In this document: positions 25,973 to 38,600 of the stretch, in pieces
Numbering within the stretch: position 1 is the stretch's first letter
Layout: each line of letters begins with the position of its first letter
Assembly: GCA_013399855.1 (NCBI GenBank)
Contig: VXAY01002320.1
Span: forward strand, 6,952 to 70,951
DNA length: 64,000 nt
Reading direction: 5' to 3'
From: Oxyruncus cristatus
Lineage: Eukaryota > Chordata > Aves > Passeriformes > Cotingidae
The notes under the pieces: model-generated
The model's input: the letters and a program-made list of their open reading frames with translations, nothing else
Told to the model about the DNA's origin: nothing
Databases searched by the model: none
Program-made: the position numbers and the translations under genes

Positions 25973-28900
25973 GTTTTGCACCTTTAAACCTCAGCCTTTG
26001 CTGCTTTTCATGGTTGTACTCTCAAATCAGTTCTACTGTGTATAGGATGATGACGGGTTCCACGTATCATCAGTCAACCAATTACTAGAGTTTAAGGAGC
26101 ACTACTTCAAACTGCTAGTATTGTAATATTGTACAAAGACACTATCTTGTGTCCTGAATTATGGCTCTTTGTGCCTTGTCTCTCCCAGAATGTGCTCTGA
26201 GAGGAGTCTTATGAGTAAAGATTTGGGAAAGAGGTTGTTAAAAGTTCTCTGCTCTGATTTCTTGCTTTGCCTGTATCCAGAACTGTTTTAAAACTCTGCC
26301 TTTTTTTTTTTTTCAAATTGCAGTGAATATGCTTGTTTCATTACATATTTTGTTAGCAGCATTTTGCTTCAATAATTATTTTTATTTTAAGTATGAGAAA
26401 GGTTCCATGTGCTACTACACCATTGATATCCAATACTACATAATTCATTAAATTATGGATATTTTTATCTGAATTTTACTTTAGAGGTTTTTACATTTAT
26501 TAATAAATGGTTTTAGCAAAAGAAAATATATTCAATTATTGGCAGTAGTCCTTGTTCATACACAAACAATTCCTACTTTTTGCTGAAGTTGTCATTAGTA
26601 ATGTGACTTGATTCTGGTTTTACTGTGCTGTGTGAGAGTCAAAAGCTTTTCTAGATATCATTGCCAGATAATGAATGGCTTCTTTGCATTAAACATCTAA
26701 TTTTCTAGACTTGTACTAGAGAAAACAACTCCCAGTAGCATGATGGTTTTGAGACTTCTTTATTCTTCTTAGTCTGAAGGACTCATTTACTTGCTTTCTT
26801 CACTCTCACTCTTTTTTCCATTTGCCCTAAAACTTTCTAGTTTCACCAGTGGTGTAAAGAGATTTTGAAGTCTCATGAGAACGAGGCTGAATGGAAACAC
26901 TCATTCATCAGTGTCTAGCTAAGTTAATGATAAAGATCTTTCAAGTAGTATAGCAGCTGTTCAGAGAAATAGGATCTAAATCATAGCTGAGAATGATATA
27001 TTCAGTATTTGCTCAAATGGCACATATAATTTCATGCAGATAAAGGTGTATATTTCCAGATAATTTTTCATATAACACTTATTTAAACGTATACGAATTT
27101 GGGCATTTTGCATCCTTTTTGGAATTTATGGTAGGGAACAGATATTGCTGTTGGTATATTAACCATGATTCAAGCAAAATATGATAGAAGGAAAAGTTTA
27201 TCAAGTATGTGCCAATATTACCCTATAGGGTTGTGCAGTGATGAAAAGGCCAATGAATTGGAAATGTGACATGCTGACCTCCAGTGCTATCTTACTCTCT
27301 GCTAAAGTCCTTGTACTTCCAGGAACTGACTTCATACACACTTCATACCTCATATTGTGCAAGTGTAATTCAAAATTTAAGACAAGGGAGCAAAGTTATC
27401 AATTCCTCTGGAAAAAGTATGAATCACACATAAGTACAAAAATCAAATTAAGGTGGTAGATTGGCTTTTTGAGTCTCTGTTACTGATGATTAGTCAATTT
27501 TATTCATCATACCTCAAACTAGCAAGTGTAGTACATACTTATACCCATCTAAAACAGTTCCTGAGCACATGGGAAATGCTTTGACTGAACAACCCACTAG
27601 CACCAGATGGCGGTGAACTAAACTGCAAAGATTTGCTTTTCTGCAAAGAAGGGCATGCCTAAAACCCCTAAGTAAACTAAAATAAATGCCTAATTATAAG
27701 GTGCTGCTTAGAAGTCTTTTTTGAACTATAGCTTGCTCATTTTTGCCCCTTTCAGCCTAGGTCTGTACATTATTGAAATTACTACCTCTGTGTTAACCTG
27801 CTTACCCAGTTTTGAGACTCTAGGAATTTGAAATATATATCTCACAAGGGGTTGGATTTGTTTTTTCTAGAGCAATTATATAAGCTTCAGTTATTTGTGT
27901 TACAGAATTTGTATAAGGCTTGATATTTATTCAGAAAGAACACATTTCATGTTTATATTAGTTTCAGTTTTCAGTGGTTTTTTTTTTTTGAGAGAGAGAT
28001 TTTGTGGGAAGGAACTGGAAGAATAAAGACAACTTTTCTTTCTCAAGATATAAGGGAAGTTTCATAGCTCATTTTGGGTCATCCCTTTAAGAGATGATAG
28101 AGGTAGAATTTATGAGTCAGATGTTGTTGCGTACCTACAACACATACCATGCTGGGCTTGGTCCTTAAAATGGCATCATCAGGACTTTTTACAGTGCTGT
28201 GAGTGCTGAAAGCCACTTCATTGGAGAGTTTTCTTTACCAATGGTAAAGAACTGCTTTATGCATTCTTTACCAATGGAGTAATAACATTAAGAGTATTTA
28301 AAAATAATCACACTTAAAAGGGCAGAGACCTTAAGTGCTAAATAAGTGATGTCTGTGACCAGAGAATTGGCATTTTCTACAGTGGTTAACAAAGCAATTA
28401 CCAACGGCCTTTTAACATATTTTTCTTTAATGAGGAATAATATGCATGTAGAAAAGAACTACTTGAAGTCTTCATTTATATTCTTTTTAATCAGATCATT
28501 ATTTAATAACTTATATAAATTGTTGTTGGAATGGTATACATTTTTGCAGTATTTTGTGGTAGGTGGAACTGTACATATAAAATGCCTGAAATATCTGAAA
28601 TGTCACTGAGTGTGACTTTTCTGTCCAGGTTTGTTTCATTAGGGGATATTCTGATTTATTTCCATAACTAAATAAAACATTTACATTGTTAAAGAAGCTA
28701 ATAATACAGGGAGAGTCACTAAAAGGGAGGAAGAGCTCTTGCTCGAAATGGTGACTCAGTGAAGCAGAGAGATTTGGGAAAGCTGCTCCATAGAGCAGAA
28801 GTTTCCAACCAGAAGGTCCTCCCACCAGCACCACCAGATTGTGTGAAGGGATGCAGAGGACATGCTTGCTAGCCAGGCACTGGGAGGTGGATCAGAGACT

Positions 28901-31014
28901 GACATGCTTAACCTACTCTGCATCCACCTCCCCTGTGTTTTTGTAAGGATGCACAGGCTTTCCAAATCACAGCCTTTAGCCAAATTACTGTTTTGAACTG
29001 TTTGGAAGGATTACTGCTCTGCATTCAGAATGCCATTCCTCTTCCCTCTATGCATTTTTTCCCTTCATCCTACCCTGTGTGAAGTCAGTGATTCATTGTC
29101 TTTTGTTTTCTCTATATGGCAGGATGTTAAAGAAGGAGAAATGATCAATCAGAACATACCCTTTCAGACTCAGAAGAGGTAGAGGGAAACAAACAGCATT
29201 TTCACCTTATTTTCTTCTCTTTATATCTGTGAATAAGTTGGAAGGTTTGGGCAGTTTCTTTTCCCTTCCAATGACAAGTCTTGGTCACTGAGTCCCAATG
29301 GTACACTTATTTTGTGTGCTAAGCATATAGCAGCACTCTTTGCAACTATCTAAAATATTTTTTCCTGTGCAGCTGATAGCGCAGAATTCAGTAAAATTTT
29401 GATCAAATTCCAAGTTGCACTCTCTAAACATCTGTCTGATCTGAACTTCATCTTATAAATATTTGTTCAGGAGATTTTTACAGTCAGCGGTTACACATCA
29501 GTATTTGGATGTAGTTACCACACAGAAAATAAGACAAATTAGTACACTGAATATTTCTTACATGAAAACATATCAATGTGCATCAAGTATCAGTACAAAT
29601 CAATTCAAGCGAAGTTAGACAGAGCACTGTTATAAAAGAAAGAACCACCGTTTTTTACTGACAGTAAATATATACCAATCAACAGTAACAATGAAAATTT
29701 ACCAGCATAATCTCCTTTCACTAAAACACCAAGGCAGATATTGACCAACTGTCTCAATTCATTCAGCCATTATGTTTCCTGATTGTGAACAAAACTGGCA
29801 GCCAAGTGACACTTGTTTAAAATGCAAATATGTTAAAAAGAAAATGTAGATGCTGGTGCGGAAGAACCAACTATGCCCACAGCTTTGTGGATAGATGTAG
29901 CACATTTTCTTCATTAATGATAATTAAATGAAAAACCACAAGGATTTGAGTCAAAACTCCATAAAATAAACAACCATACTCTTGCTCGTTTTTACATGGT
30001 GTTCTTATGGTTCTGTCTCAGATGTTACAGTTGTAATCTAAAGATTCTCCTTCCATTAAGGATCAAAATGACCTTCCCACTCTGGCAGACATTAGACAGG
30101 ACATTTTTGAAATAAAAAAAAAAAAAAATCCCAGAATTTTGTAGACTTCATAAATTTATGTGTTGCATTTCAGAGGTGATGCACAGTGAGAACCTACAAA
30201 CTGTCTGTTGCAAAATCTCAACTGTCAAGATGTCACCTCTTCAGCCACAAAACTGAACTTCAGTTGATAGTGGACCTGCATGTGTAGATTTTTCCAAATC
30301 TTTGTTGCATTTGGGTGGAAGACTGGATTTCAAATTCACTTAGGCATGATGGTGTCTAATTGTAAATAATTAATCTGCCCTTCCTTAAATATAAACTGAA
30401 AGTATGTTTGACACATGAATTATTTTAATTTCCAAATTATCTGTGAGTTACTTCAAAGTTATAAAGATATACATACTAAAATAATTCACAGGAAAATGGG
30501 TCAGCTTCCTTCCAAATTACTTGGGTTTTAATTAAGACTCAGTAAGAGCTATTCACCACATGAACCCTAAAAGGGAAAAAACCCAATCTACACAAACATG
30601 TTACCTGGTATTTAGCACTGTCAGACATTTAACTTTATGCTTCTTTCCTTTTTTCACAAAACTAAGAGACATTCTAAAGACCAGACACATGTACTGTAGC
30701 TGGTCTCATGCCAAGTCCCATGTCACAGTGCAAGGATCTGCCTGGCTAATATCAATGGGATGTTGAAGATCCAAATCCTTAGTCTGGGAACCAGTAAGAA
30801 ACTTGGACAGCAGCAGTGGCAGTACCAAACACCCTCTCCTATCAAGGATTTTTCAAGGATATTTTGGTCCTTTCAAATACCAACTTAAATGCTTAGCTCT
30901 TATGAATTTTCTCTCACTTATAGCAGCTAAGCTATCCATAAAATTTGACACTTATCTCCACAGTGAAAAATCTTAGCCTAGGATCCTGCTGAAAAGTACT
31001 GGCTGAAAATAATA
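25973..31014. other. Noncoding AT-rich DNA, probable LINGO2 intron
   Basis: No gene is supported over 5 kb. A short hairpin lies at 28231-28251. The open frames are scattered, short and show no domain. Confidence 0.5.
28231..28251. repeat. 9-bp perfect hairpin with partial direct copy
   Basis: TTCTTTACC (28231-28239) pairs exactly with GGTAAAGAA (28243-28251) across a 3-base loop. The left arm and loop (ATTCTTTACCAATGG) recur at about 28263-28277 without the right arm. Confidence 0.85.
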
Positions 31015-31560
31015 TACTCAGCCCTCGTGAGGCTGCGCCTGGAGTGCTGTGCCCAGTTCTGGGCTCCTCAGTACAAGAGAGACATGGAGTTCCTGGACTG
31101 CATCCAGTGGAGAGCAATAAAGATGATGAAGAGACTGCAGCATCTCTCTTATGATCAAAGACTGAGGGAGCTGGGCCTGTTCAGTCTGGAGAAGAGAACA
31201 ATGAGAGGGAACATTATCCATGTATACAAATGTCTGAAGGGAGGGTGTCAGGAAGATGGAGCCAGGCTCTCCTCAGTGGTACCAAGCAATAGGGCAAGAG
31301 ACAACAGGCAGAAACGGATACACTGCAAGTTCCACCTGAACATGAGGAAGAACTTCATTACTGTGCAGGTGACCAGGCACTGGAACAGGTTGTCCAGAGA
31401 GGTTGTGGAGGTCTCCCTCACTGGAGCTATCCAAGAACCACCTGGATACAATCCTGTGCCATGTGTTCTAGGACAACCTTCCTTGAGCAGGGAGGTTGGA
31501 CCAGGTAACGCACTGTGATCCCTTCCAATCTTACCTGTTCTATGATTTTGTGATTCTGTG
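31015..31560 (+). mobile_element. CR1 LINE 3' part with long intact frame
   Basis: The + strand carries the C-terminal CR1 reverse-transcriptase region in a single open frame at 31027-31518. In order are 'RLRLECCAQFWAPQYKRDME', 'QRLRELGLFSLEKRTMRGNI', 'LKGGCQEDGARLSSVVPSNR' and 'HLNMRKNFITVQVTRHWNRL'. The element then runs through the noncoding tail to 'tctatgattttgtgattctg', the CR1 3' terminus. It is 5'-truncated well after the catalytic domain, so it cannot be autonomous. That the frame is unbroken suggests this copy is younger than the others in the window. Confidence 0.93.
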
Positions 31561-34386
31561 CAAATCTGTTCCCACATTAGCAGACAAGAACTCTTTTCCC
31601 TAGTATGCTTGTTAATGAAACGAAAGTGAATCTTTAGTTCTCCAAATTCAAGCAACAGCAACTGGTAAAGGTCTTCTGCATCACTCAAAATCACACTTCA
31701 TGACTTTTATAGAGAAGTTATTAAAGAACACATCCTAATTCACATATGAACTTCCCAGATATCCAGATCCAAGCACGGCTGGAGTACAGCAGGAAGCTAC
31801 TTGCTCAGCTAGATTATTCAAAGGCTTCATAGCTCACATACAGTTGTGGGAGTTTTTTTCATGTGTAATGCTGTATAGCCTGTGAATCCTGGAGTTAATT
31901 TATCCTCTCCCAATAAGAGTATTGTTTTTATTTTTATGTCATTTTATTTTAATTAAACATCGCACGGAGTGGCTAACTGCCTACCCACTCTTGGTTTTAT
32001 ACAATGCTTTTCTTAAGTCTTTTTGGGAACACTTAGTTCATGAAGATCTGCAAGCAGAATGCAGAATAAGGCTGTCTGAATCACTGACTCAAAAAAAAAT
32101 AGATAAAATGCCCATTATTGACTCTGTGTTCTTCTCTGTCAGACATTGGAAGATAATTGAAGTGTGCAATGTTCCTTACCCAAGTGATTGTCAGAGCTCC
32201 CAAACACTGAAAATGAAGCTAGGGCAGGAAAGTTCTGAGTCATAGCACTGAGACTTAGCCTGTGTCATTCTCATCTATCAGGTTTCTACAGAAGAAGCTT
32301 TTATTTTATACACATACAGACAGCACAGTAATTCTCTGCTATTTACTCTCTACCAAATACACCATTACCAGTTACCAACTTGTTCCAGACTGCCACTGCT
32401 TAAGCAACGGGAGACAGCCAGACAAATTTAGCATGAAGTAATCTTAAAATTTTATGAAAATAATATTGTAGTTTTTCCTTTTTATATTTTAAAACTTTGA
32501 TATGTCTTTGCTTCTATATTTTAGAGCTCACAATTCCTCAAACACAACATTTTGAACTTCTGTGTGTAAAAGAGGGCTTGGTTTCTCTGACTGGGATACA
32601 GAAGCCTAGCTAAAAAAACAGAGTCTCAAAGTTTATCAGAATCGAATTATCATTGTGCTAAGTGCATCTATGCATCTATGCACTTAGAGAAGTGTGCTAT
32701 TTTTTTTTCTGTTTCTACCTCCTAAGTGTATGCTTTGTATGATAGTGACCAATTGGTGATGGAATGTCCCAACCTCTTCAATTTTTTTTTTTTTTTTATC
32801 CAGAAGAAAAGTTTATGTTTAAATGACCTTATTAAAAAATAAAGATTTCTCTGTCATGGAGGAAAGAATAAAAACACCAGACACTTCTAGGAAGATTAGA
32901 GAGACAGAAATGAAAAAGAAACATAAACTATTGAACAGTTATCCTTAACCTTACTAACTTCATGTATATGAGTCATCCTGTCATATTAAATACTTAATGT
33001 GCTTTATTTATTATGTGATATTGCTGCCTTTTAGAGTATAGGACCCTGAGTGGAAATGAAAGGGCTTTTTATTTGAACTCAGTTTATGTAATAAAGAAGG
33101 AAGGAAAATCCAGTGTTCTGATCTGAGATACCCACTGCTGGTAATCTGAAAAAAATGAGGTTTCTGTAGCTTTCTAAATTGGCTGACGAAGTCCCATACA
33201 ACTACAAGAGATTATACCAGATACATCAAAGCTGCTGGAAAGCTTATAAGCCTAGGGAAAGCCTAACAGTGAGTAAAATCTTACTATTATTTAGTATGAG
33301 CCTGATCATAAGTACACAAGTACACAGACACTGGCAAAATTCCTTGCTTAAGGAAGTTAACTGGAGTTATATTCAGAGCATTTCTGCTTACAGCAATACA
33401 GCTGGAAAGCTGCTTTGACTTCAGTAGAACAAGATCTTTTTCACCCTCTTACCTAGTAAAAGATTTAGCTGGAAGTGAAATTGGTCTGTGAGACCCCTCA
33501 ACTGTCTTGAAAAAAACTCAACGACATTTTAGCAAGGTGTGGCTGTACTGAGCAGTGGGAACGCCCACGCAGACCTGAGCACAAAAGGAAGTGGGTCCCA
33601 TATGCACAGCTGCAAGAGAAGCACACCCAGGGTTCGGGTGTCCAGGGACACAGGTGTCTCTGGGGTTGTGATCACAAGCCGCAGGTTCGTGTTTTGCAGC
33701 ACTGAAGTCATACACACCTTCATGCGCTTCAGCCCAAACTCACGCACTCTGAACACTCTCCAAGCAAGAGCAGATGCAAAATCATGCACATTTATACAGA
33801 GAAGGTGGATGATTCTTACTGTTGAAACATCTTTTGAAACATTTTGACATTTCAAAACTTCAGCTCTTTGGTCAGGCACTTTTTCAAGTAACACAAGATA
33901 CTAGAGATATGTCCTCACCTCCTAAGAGAGGGTGGTTTAGTAAATAGACATTTACCGATGTAGTCCACGGAAATTTGATTTGTCAGTACTGTAAACGTGG
34001 GCTAGGCAATTCAAATTAATTAAGGCAAAATCATGATCAAATGATCTTTTTTTTCTTCAGTCATAACAGAGATTTTGCATTTATAATAGTGTCTAGTCAA
34101 AAATTACACAGATGTACAAGATTTCTTCCACTGGAGGAGATGTTGAAAAAACTCTTATGCACAGCTCCAGTAATATACTTCCTGTTCATGCATCTTCCTT
34201 TCTTGCGTACCCCTTCCTACTCCTGTGACCAGTAATGCTGAAAACATGCAGTGCTTTTGACAATGAACCACTTCTGCCCTCTTTTGGTTCTCCTTTTCTT
34301 CATTTTTTCCAGCTCCTCTTTGGCCTAAGTTACTTTTCAGAGTGTCAAAGGTTTAGCCCATCCCCCTCAGTTTTAGGGTAGAAGAT
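31561..34386. other. Noncoding DNA, probable LINGO2 intron
   Basis: No gene is supported. A patch at about 33535-33770 is more GC-rich than its surroundings and open on both strands, but no motif is recognisable. A small inverted repeat lies at 32659-32686. Confidence 0.45.
32659..32686. repeat. 9-bp inverted repeat with internal direct repeat
   Basis: TAAGTGCAT (32659-32667) is the exact reverse complement of ATGCACTTA (32678-32686). Between and across the arms the unit 'gcatctat' occurs twice in tandem. Confidence 0.85.
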
Positions 34387-34583
34387 GGTTAATTCCAGGT
34401 GAAATTCCGGCTAGGTAGCCAATTAGAGACTTCTGTGATGTCTCTACGAATTACATAATTTAACACAAACCGGAAAAGAAGGGTTGTTGTCGTTGTTGTA
34501 GTTGTGTGTGGGGCAGAAGGAACTCGGAGCCATGATGTAAATGAGGCGGCGAGGCCTCCCCGAGTGGGGGGCCAGAGCCCTCC

Positions 34584-34606
34584 GCCCCTGGCCTTGAGCC
34601 AGGGGC
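34584..34606. repeat. 8-bp GC-rich perfect hairpin
   Basis: GCCCCTGG (34584-34591) pairs exactly with CCAGGGGC (34599-34606) across a 7-base loop. It lies inside the GC-rich block next to the 600-base gap. Confidence 0.85.
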
Positions 34607-34848
34607 AGGCATGGCACCGAAGCCTCCGGCTGAAGCATATAGCAGAGTGGAGAAGAAACTCCAAAGAAAAACTGCTCAGCTGAGACAGAAGGAGTTCCAA
34701 CCCTGAGAGGAGCGGCAGAAAGCAAGAGATAACAATGCAGCTGCCAAGGTCGGTGGAGAAAGTGCAGAAGTATGGGGGAGTCCTTCCCTCGCCTCTCTCC
34801 CTCCAGCAGGGGAAAAGACTTTAAAACTAAACCCCTGCCACCTGTGGA

Positions 34849-35448
34849 NNNNNNNNNNNNNNNNNNNNNNNNNNNNNNNNNNNNNNNNNNNNNNNNNNNN
34901 NNNNNNNNNNNNNNNNNNNNNNNNNNNNNNNNNNNNNNNNNNNNNNNNNNNNNNNNNNNNNNNNNNNNNNNNNNNNNNNNNNNNNNNNNNNNNNNNNNNN
35001 NNNNNNNNNNNNNNNNNNNNNNNNNNNNNNNNNNNNNNNNNNNNNNNNNNNNNNNNNNNNNNNNNNNNNNNNNNNNNNNNNNNNNNNNNNNNNNNNNNNN
35101 NNNNNNNNNNNNNNNNNNNNNNNNNNNNNNNNNNNNNNNNNNNNNNNNNNNNNNNNNNNNNNNNNNNNNNNNNNNNNNNNNNNNNNNNNNNNNNNNNNNN
35201 NNNNNNNNNNNNNNNNNNNNNNNNNNNNNNNNNNNNNNNNNNNNNNNNNNNNNNNNNNNNNNNNNNNNNNNNNNNNNNNNNNNNNNNNNNNNNNNNNNNN
35301 NNNNNNNNNNNNNNNNNNNNNNNNNNNNNNNNNNNNNNNNNNNNNNNNNNNNNNNNNNNNNNNNNNNNNNNNNNNNNNNNNNNNNNNNNNNNNNNNNNNN
35401 NNNNNNNNNNNNNNNNNNNNNNNNNNNNNNNNNNNNNNNNNNNNNNNN
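34849..35448. other. Assembly gap (600 N)
   Basis: A run of exactly 600 N is preceded by GC-rich DNA and followed by a poly-T tract. A 12-base G run follows at 35501-35512. The round length suggests an estimated gap size or fixed filler. Confidence 0.99.
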
Positions 35449-35500
35449 TTTTTTTTCCTCCCTTCTCATTCTTCCTCTGGACTGTTTTTGAAGAAGAGGA

Positions 35501-35512
35501 GGGGGGGGGGGG
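35501..35512. repeat. Poly-G tract (12 G)
   Basis: Twelve G in a row follow a GA-rich stretch, 53 bases after the 600-base gap. It could have contributed to the assembly break. Confidence 0.95.
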
Positions 35513-35662
35513 CATTTGTACATATATAAGTGTGCTATTATAAGAAAACTAGTTAGAGTTGTATGTATATATGTATATATGTAAGTATTTTCTTAGTGTC
35601 TGTAGTGTAGCAATAAATCTTAGTATTACCCCCATTTCAAGGTGATCTGTTTTGTCTGTGCA

Positions 35663-38600
35663 AACTCTTCCTAATTAGTAGCAAAATTTATAGGTTGATA
35701 ATACTGTGCAGAAAGCACAAAGGCTGAAACCACCACACAGAGCTATAAAATAACTGAAAGAATGAAAAATTACATACAGCTTTTGTTAAGAGATATATCA
35801 ATGCTTGCTGTAGTATAAAATTTTATTTCTCACAGCACCTACAGTAGTTTTTGAATAAGTGAATTTCAGTTGATAGCATGGGTGGCTTCAATCTTAAGGT
35901 CCCAAATGATATGATCTCATCTGGATTTCTTGCAATTGTCTTTGATATTAATGAGCTTTTAATTAGGAATAAAGCAGAGACATCATTATGGATATGTGTA
36001 TTTAGACTCAAGCACTCATTTTTTATTTTGTTTTTTAATTAGGCCATCTGAAAGTACTCTGGCAACAGAAAACTATTCTAACATTAATTTTATTTAGGAC
36101 AAGGACAAGTATGTTAATCTTGTAGAGTATTATTACAGATGGTATAAGCAGTGTTCTCCTAAAGACACCTAAGCATATATGCATTTTTGTGAATCCTGGT
36201 ATGCATGAGCATAGAATTGGTTGTAAATTATTCTTTGACACTGTTTCTTGGTAGAATATTATGGTTTAAATGAAATATAGCTGTGTAGAAAATGTCTCAA
36301 GGGAAAATAGAATTTATTGGAAAACCATTTTCAACAAAAGTTAAAATTATTTCAGGAGAAAAAAAAATTATTTTTATATATATATATTTGCTCTGTCCAT
36401 CTATAGAGTCAGGTAAAAACTATAAACTAAATCTGTATCTTTGAGCTGAAGTCTGTAAGTCTAAACCAGGAAGAAAACTATCGCAAATGTGATGTAAGTG
36501 TAGTTTAGGTTTACTACTCAACTTGTAGAGGGAAGTAAAACAGTGCTGTGAAGAACTGTTGGAGGTCTTCCAAGATACAGCAAGTCAGTAGATGAGCTTG
36601 TAATGGGTGCAAAAGAAACTGGACAACACAGCAGTTACAGTGTTTGTAGCTTTGCACGAGCTCACTGATGCCAGGACTCAAGTGTCTCCTGACTGGTATC
36701 AGCCTCTGGAAATTACACATAGATCAGGACAACTGTAGGTGGAAGTGTTACATATCAGTTTCTCTAGGAAACAGCAGGATTACATAGACACAGACTGTCT
36801 TCCCATGGAAATGTTAGAAATAATAAAAAATATTTCTAGCCTATATTAAATATTACCTTATTTTTTTTTATCACAATTACCTTATTGACTAGTTCTAGCA
36901 CACTAGGGCAGCGGAGTAAACTCAATAGGGGAAGCCGTACTTCCTAGTCTCTTTATCTGTGATTAAGCAGAAAAAATAAGTGTCTTTGGGATATTGTTTA
37001 AGTATTTGTTGCCTTTTGCTAATAATTAAAGGAAATATTTACCAAATATATATTAATTCACGTAGCAACGGCTCTATGTTGCACAAAAAGTGCCTGCATC
37101 AGGTCTGACACTAACTGAATTAAATGCAGATTTTCAGGAAGTGCCCTTTATTTCTAAATAAATATATAAATACCAGGTCACAAAAGTATTGAGATAAAAG
37201 TCTCCATTGCCACGGTTAGAAACTTGGTAGTGATACCCTAGCAAATGTGGGTACAGATTTCAAGCAAATGGGTGACAGTAACTTCTCAGAAGAATAGGTT
37301 TCAAGTAAAATGAGTAGTTTGTAAAGCATAGAAGAGTTTGCACATTTCCAGCTGCGTCACTTGGAAGCTGCCTACAACACTGCTGTGACACCAAGAGCTC
37401 TACCGTGGGCCAGGCTCAAATCAAGGGCTTAATTATGACTGATCAGGCTAGAAAAAAAAAGAAAAAAAAAACTGACTACCAAATTTTACTTATCTGGTGT
37501 CTTTTATATTCTGTCTCTTTCTCTTCATCTTTCCCTCAAAATAGTGACTTAGTTCAGCTCATGCTGACAGATATCTCAAGTAACATTCATGAAGTATGGT
37601 TATGAATAAAGCAGAGATTAATGGTTTGTGTCTGGTCCACCTGTCAGCATGTCAGGTCTTATATCTAAATGTCCTACCTTGACCCTTCTGCAGGCTGATT
37701 TTGAATCTAAATATATTTTAAGAATGCCTTTAGCAAACAGGAAATCTCAAGGGTAGTTCACTATTTTCTTTTTCTCTCAAATGTATACCTTGTGATCAAC
37801 TCTATTTTAATTCAAAATGCAGTAGTTTTGTGCAGCTGCCCATAAGGTACCTTCCTTATCCGAGCCATTAAGTGACTACAGTAAGGTCTATCATGCAATT
37901 TCTTCATTCATAAATAGTGTTGACCAAGGAGTTGAAATATATCCCTTCTTTTCTTTGCGATACCCTCAAGTGCTGGCCACAATTTTCTGCTAGCATAGCC
38001 ACTCTGAATTCAAAAGCATTGTATCAACAGAGGGCTTCCTGAGAAAGGACTAAGAACCGTGCTTGTTTCCTTTTGCTTATTTTTAATGTTCGAAGTATAA
38101 TGCTGTAGCTCCCGTATTGTCTCTCCAGTCTCTGACCACTCTCCGAAAAGAGAAGCAGCAGATATGTGAGCAGCTTGCTGCCAGGTCGTGCTCTGAAGGC
38201 CTTCTGTATGAGGGTACTTAGCTAAAAGTATTTCCTAATAGTACAGTCTTAACTATTCAGAGCCTTTTGGCTAAATAGCCTTTAAATTGTGTTATGAAGC
38301 AACAACAGCACTTGTAGTATTAATTAAATTATCTCTTATCTTTCCTGGGCACATTCTCTGCATACAAACTTTAGCATCTGCATATCATGATTTGTCACCA
38401 GGCTCTGTAATGCTGCCATGAAAAAAACTGCAGAGACCCAAGTCAGTGGATCTAAATTGTTTGAAACCTTCCCTGGTGAGAGCAATTACAGGATTGTGGT
38501 CAACATTAAATTTAGCTCTACCAGACCCATACCCACTTTTGGTTTCACTTTTGCCTCATTCAGTATATACATAGAGCTGCTATTTGAAGGAAACGTCCCT

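Larger units (their letters stand above)
34480..35662 (+). mobile_element. Probable LTR-type element split by an assembly gap
   Basis: The left part (34480-34848) is markedly GC-rich for this window. The right part (35449-35662) has a TATA-like AT stretch, then 'caataaatcttagtatt' with AATAAA at 35612-35617, and ends near 'tttgtctgtgca'. This order of a GC-rich body, poly(A) signal and CA end resembles an avian retroviral LTR, but 600 bases are missing and I cannot match it to a named family. The alternative is a GC-rich host sequence such as a promoter or noncoding exon. The long frames running through the gap are artefacts of the N run. Confidence 0.4.

Noticed and set aside
34444..35523. 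Long frames of 239 to 359 codons across the 600-base gap
   Set aside because: Most of their length is N, so the open state has no meaning.
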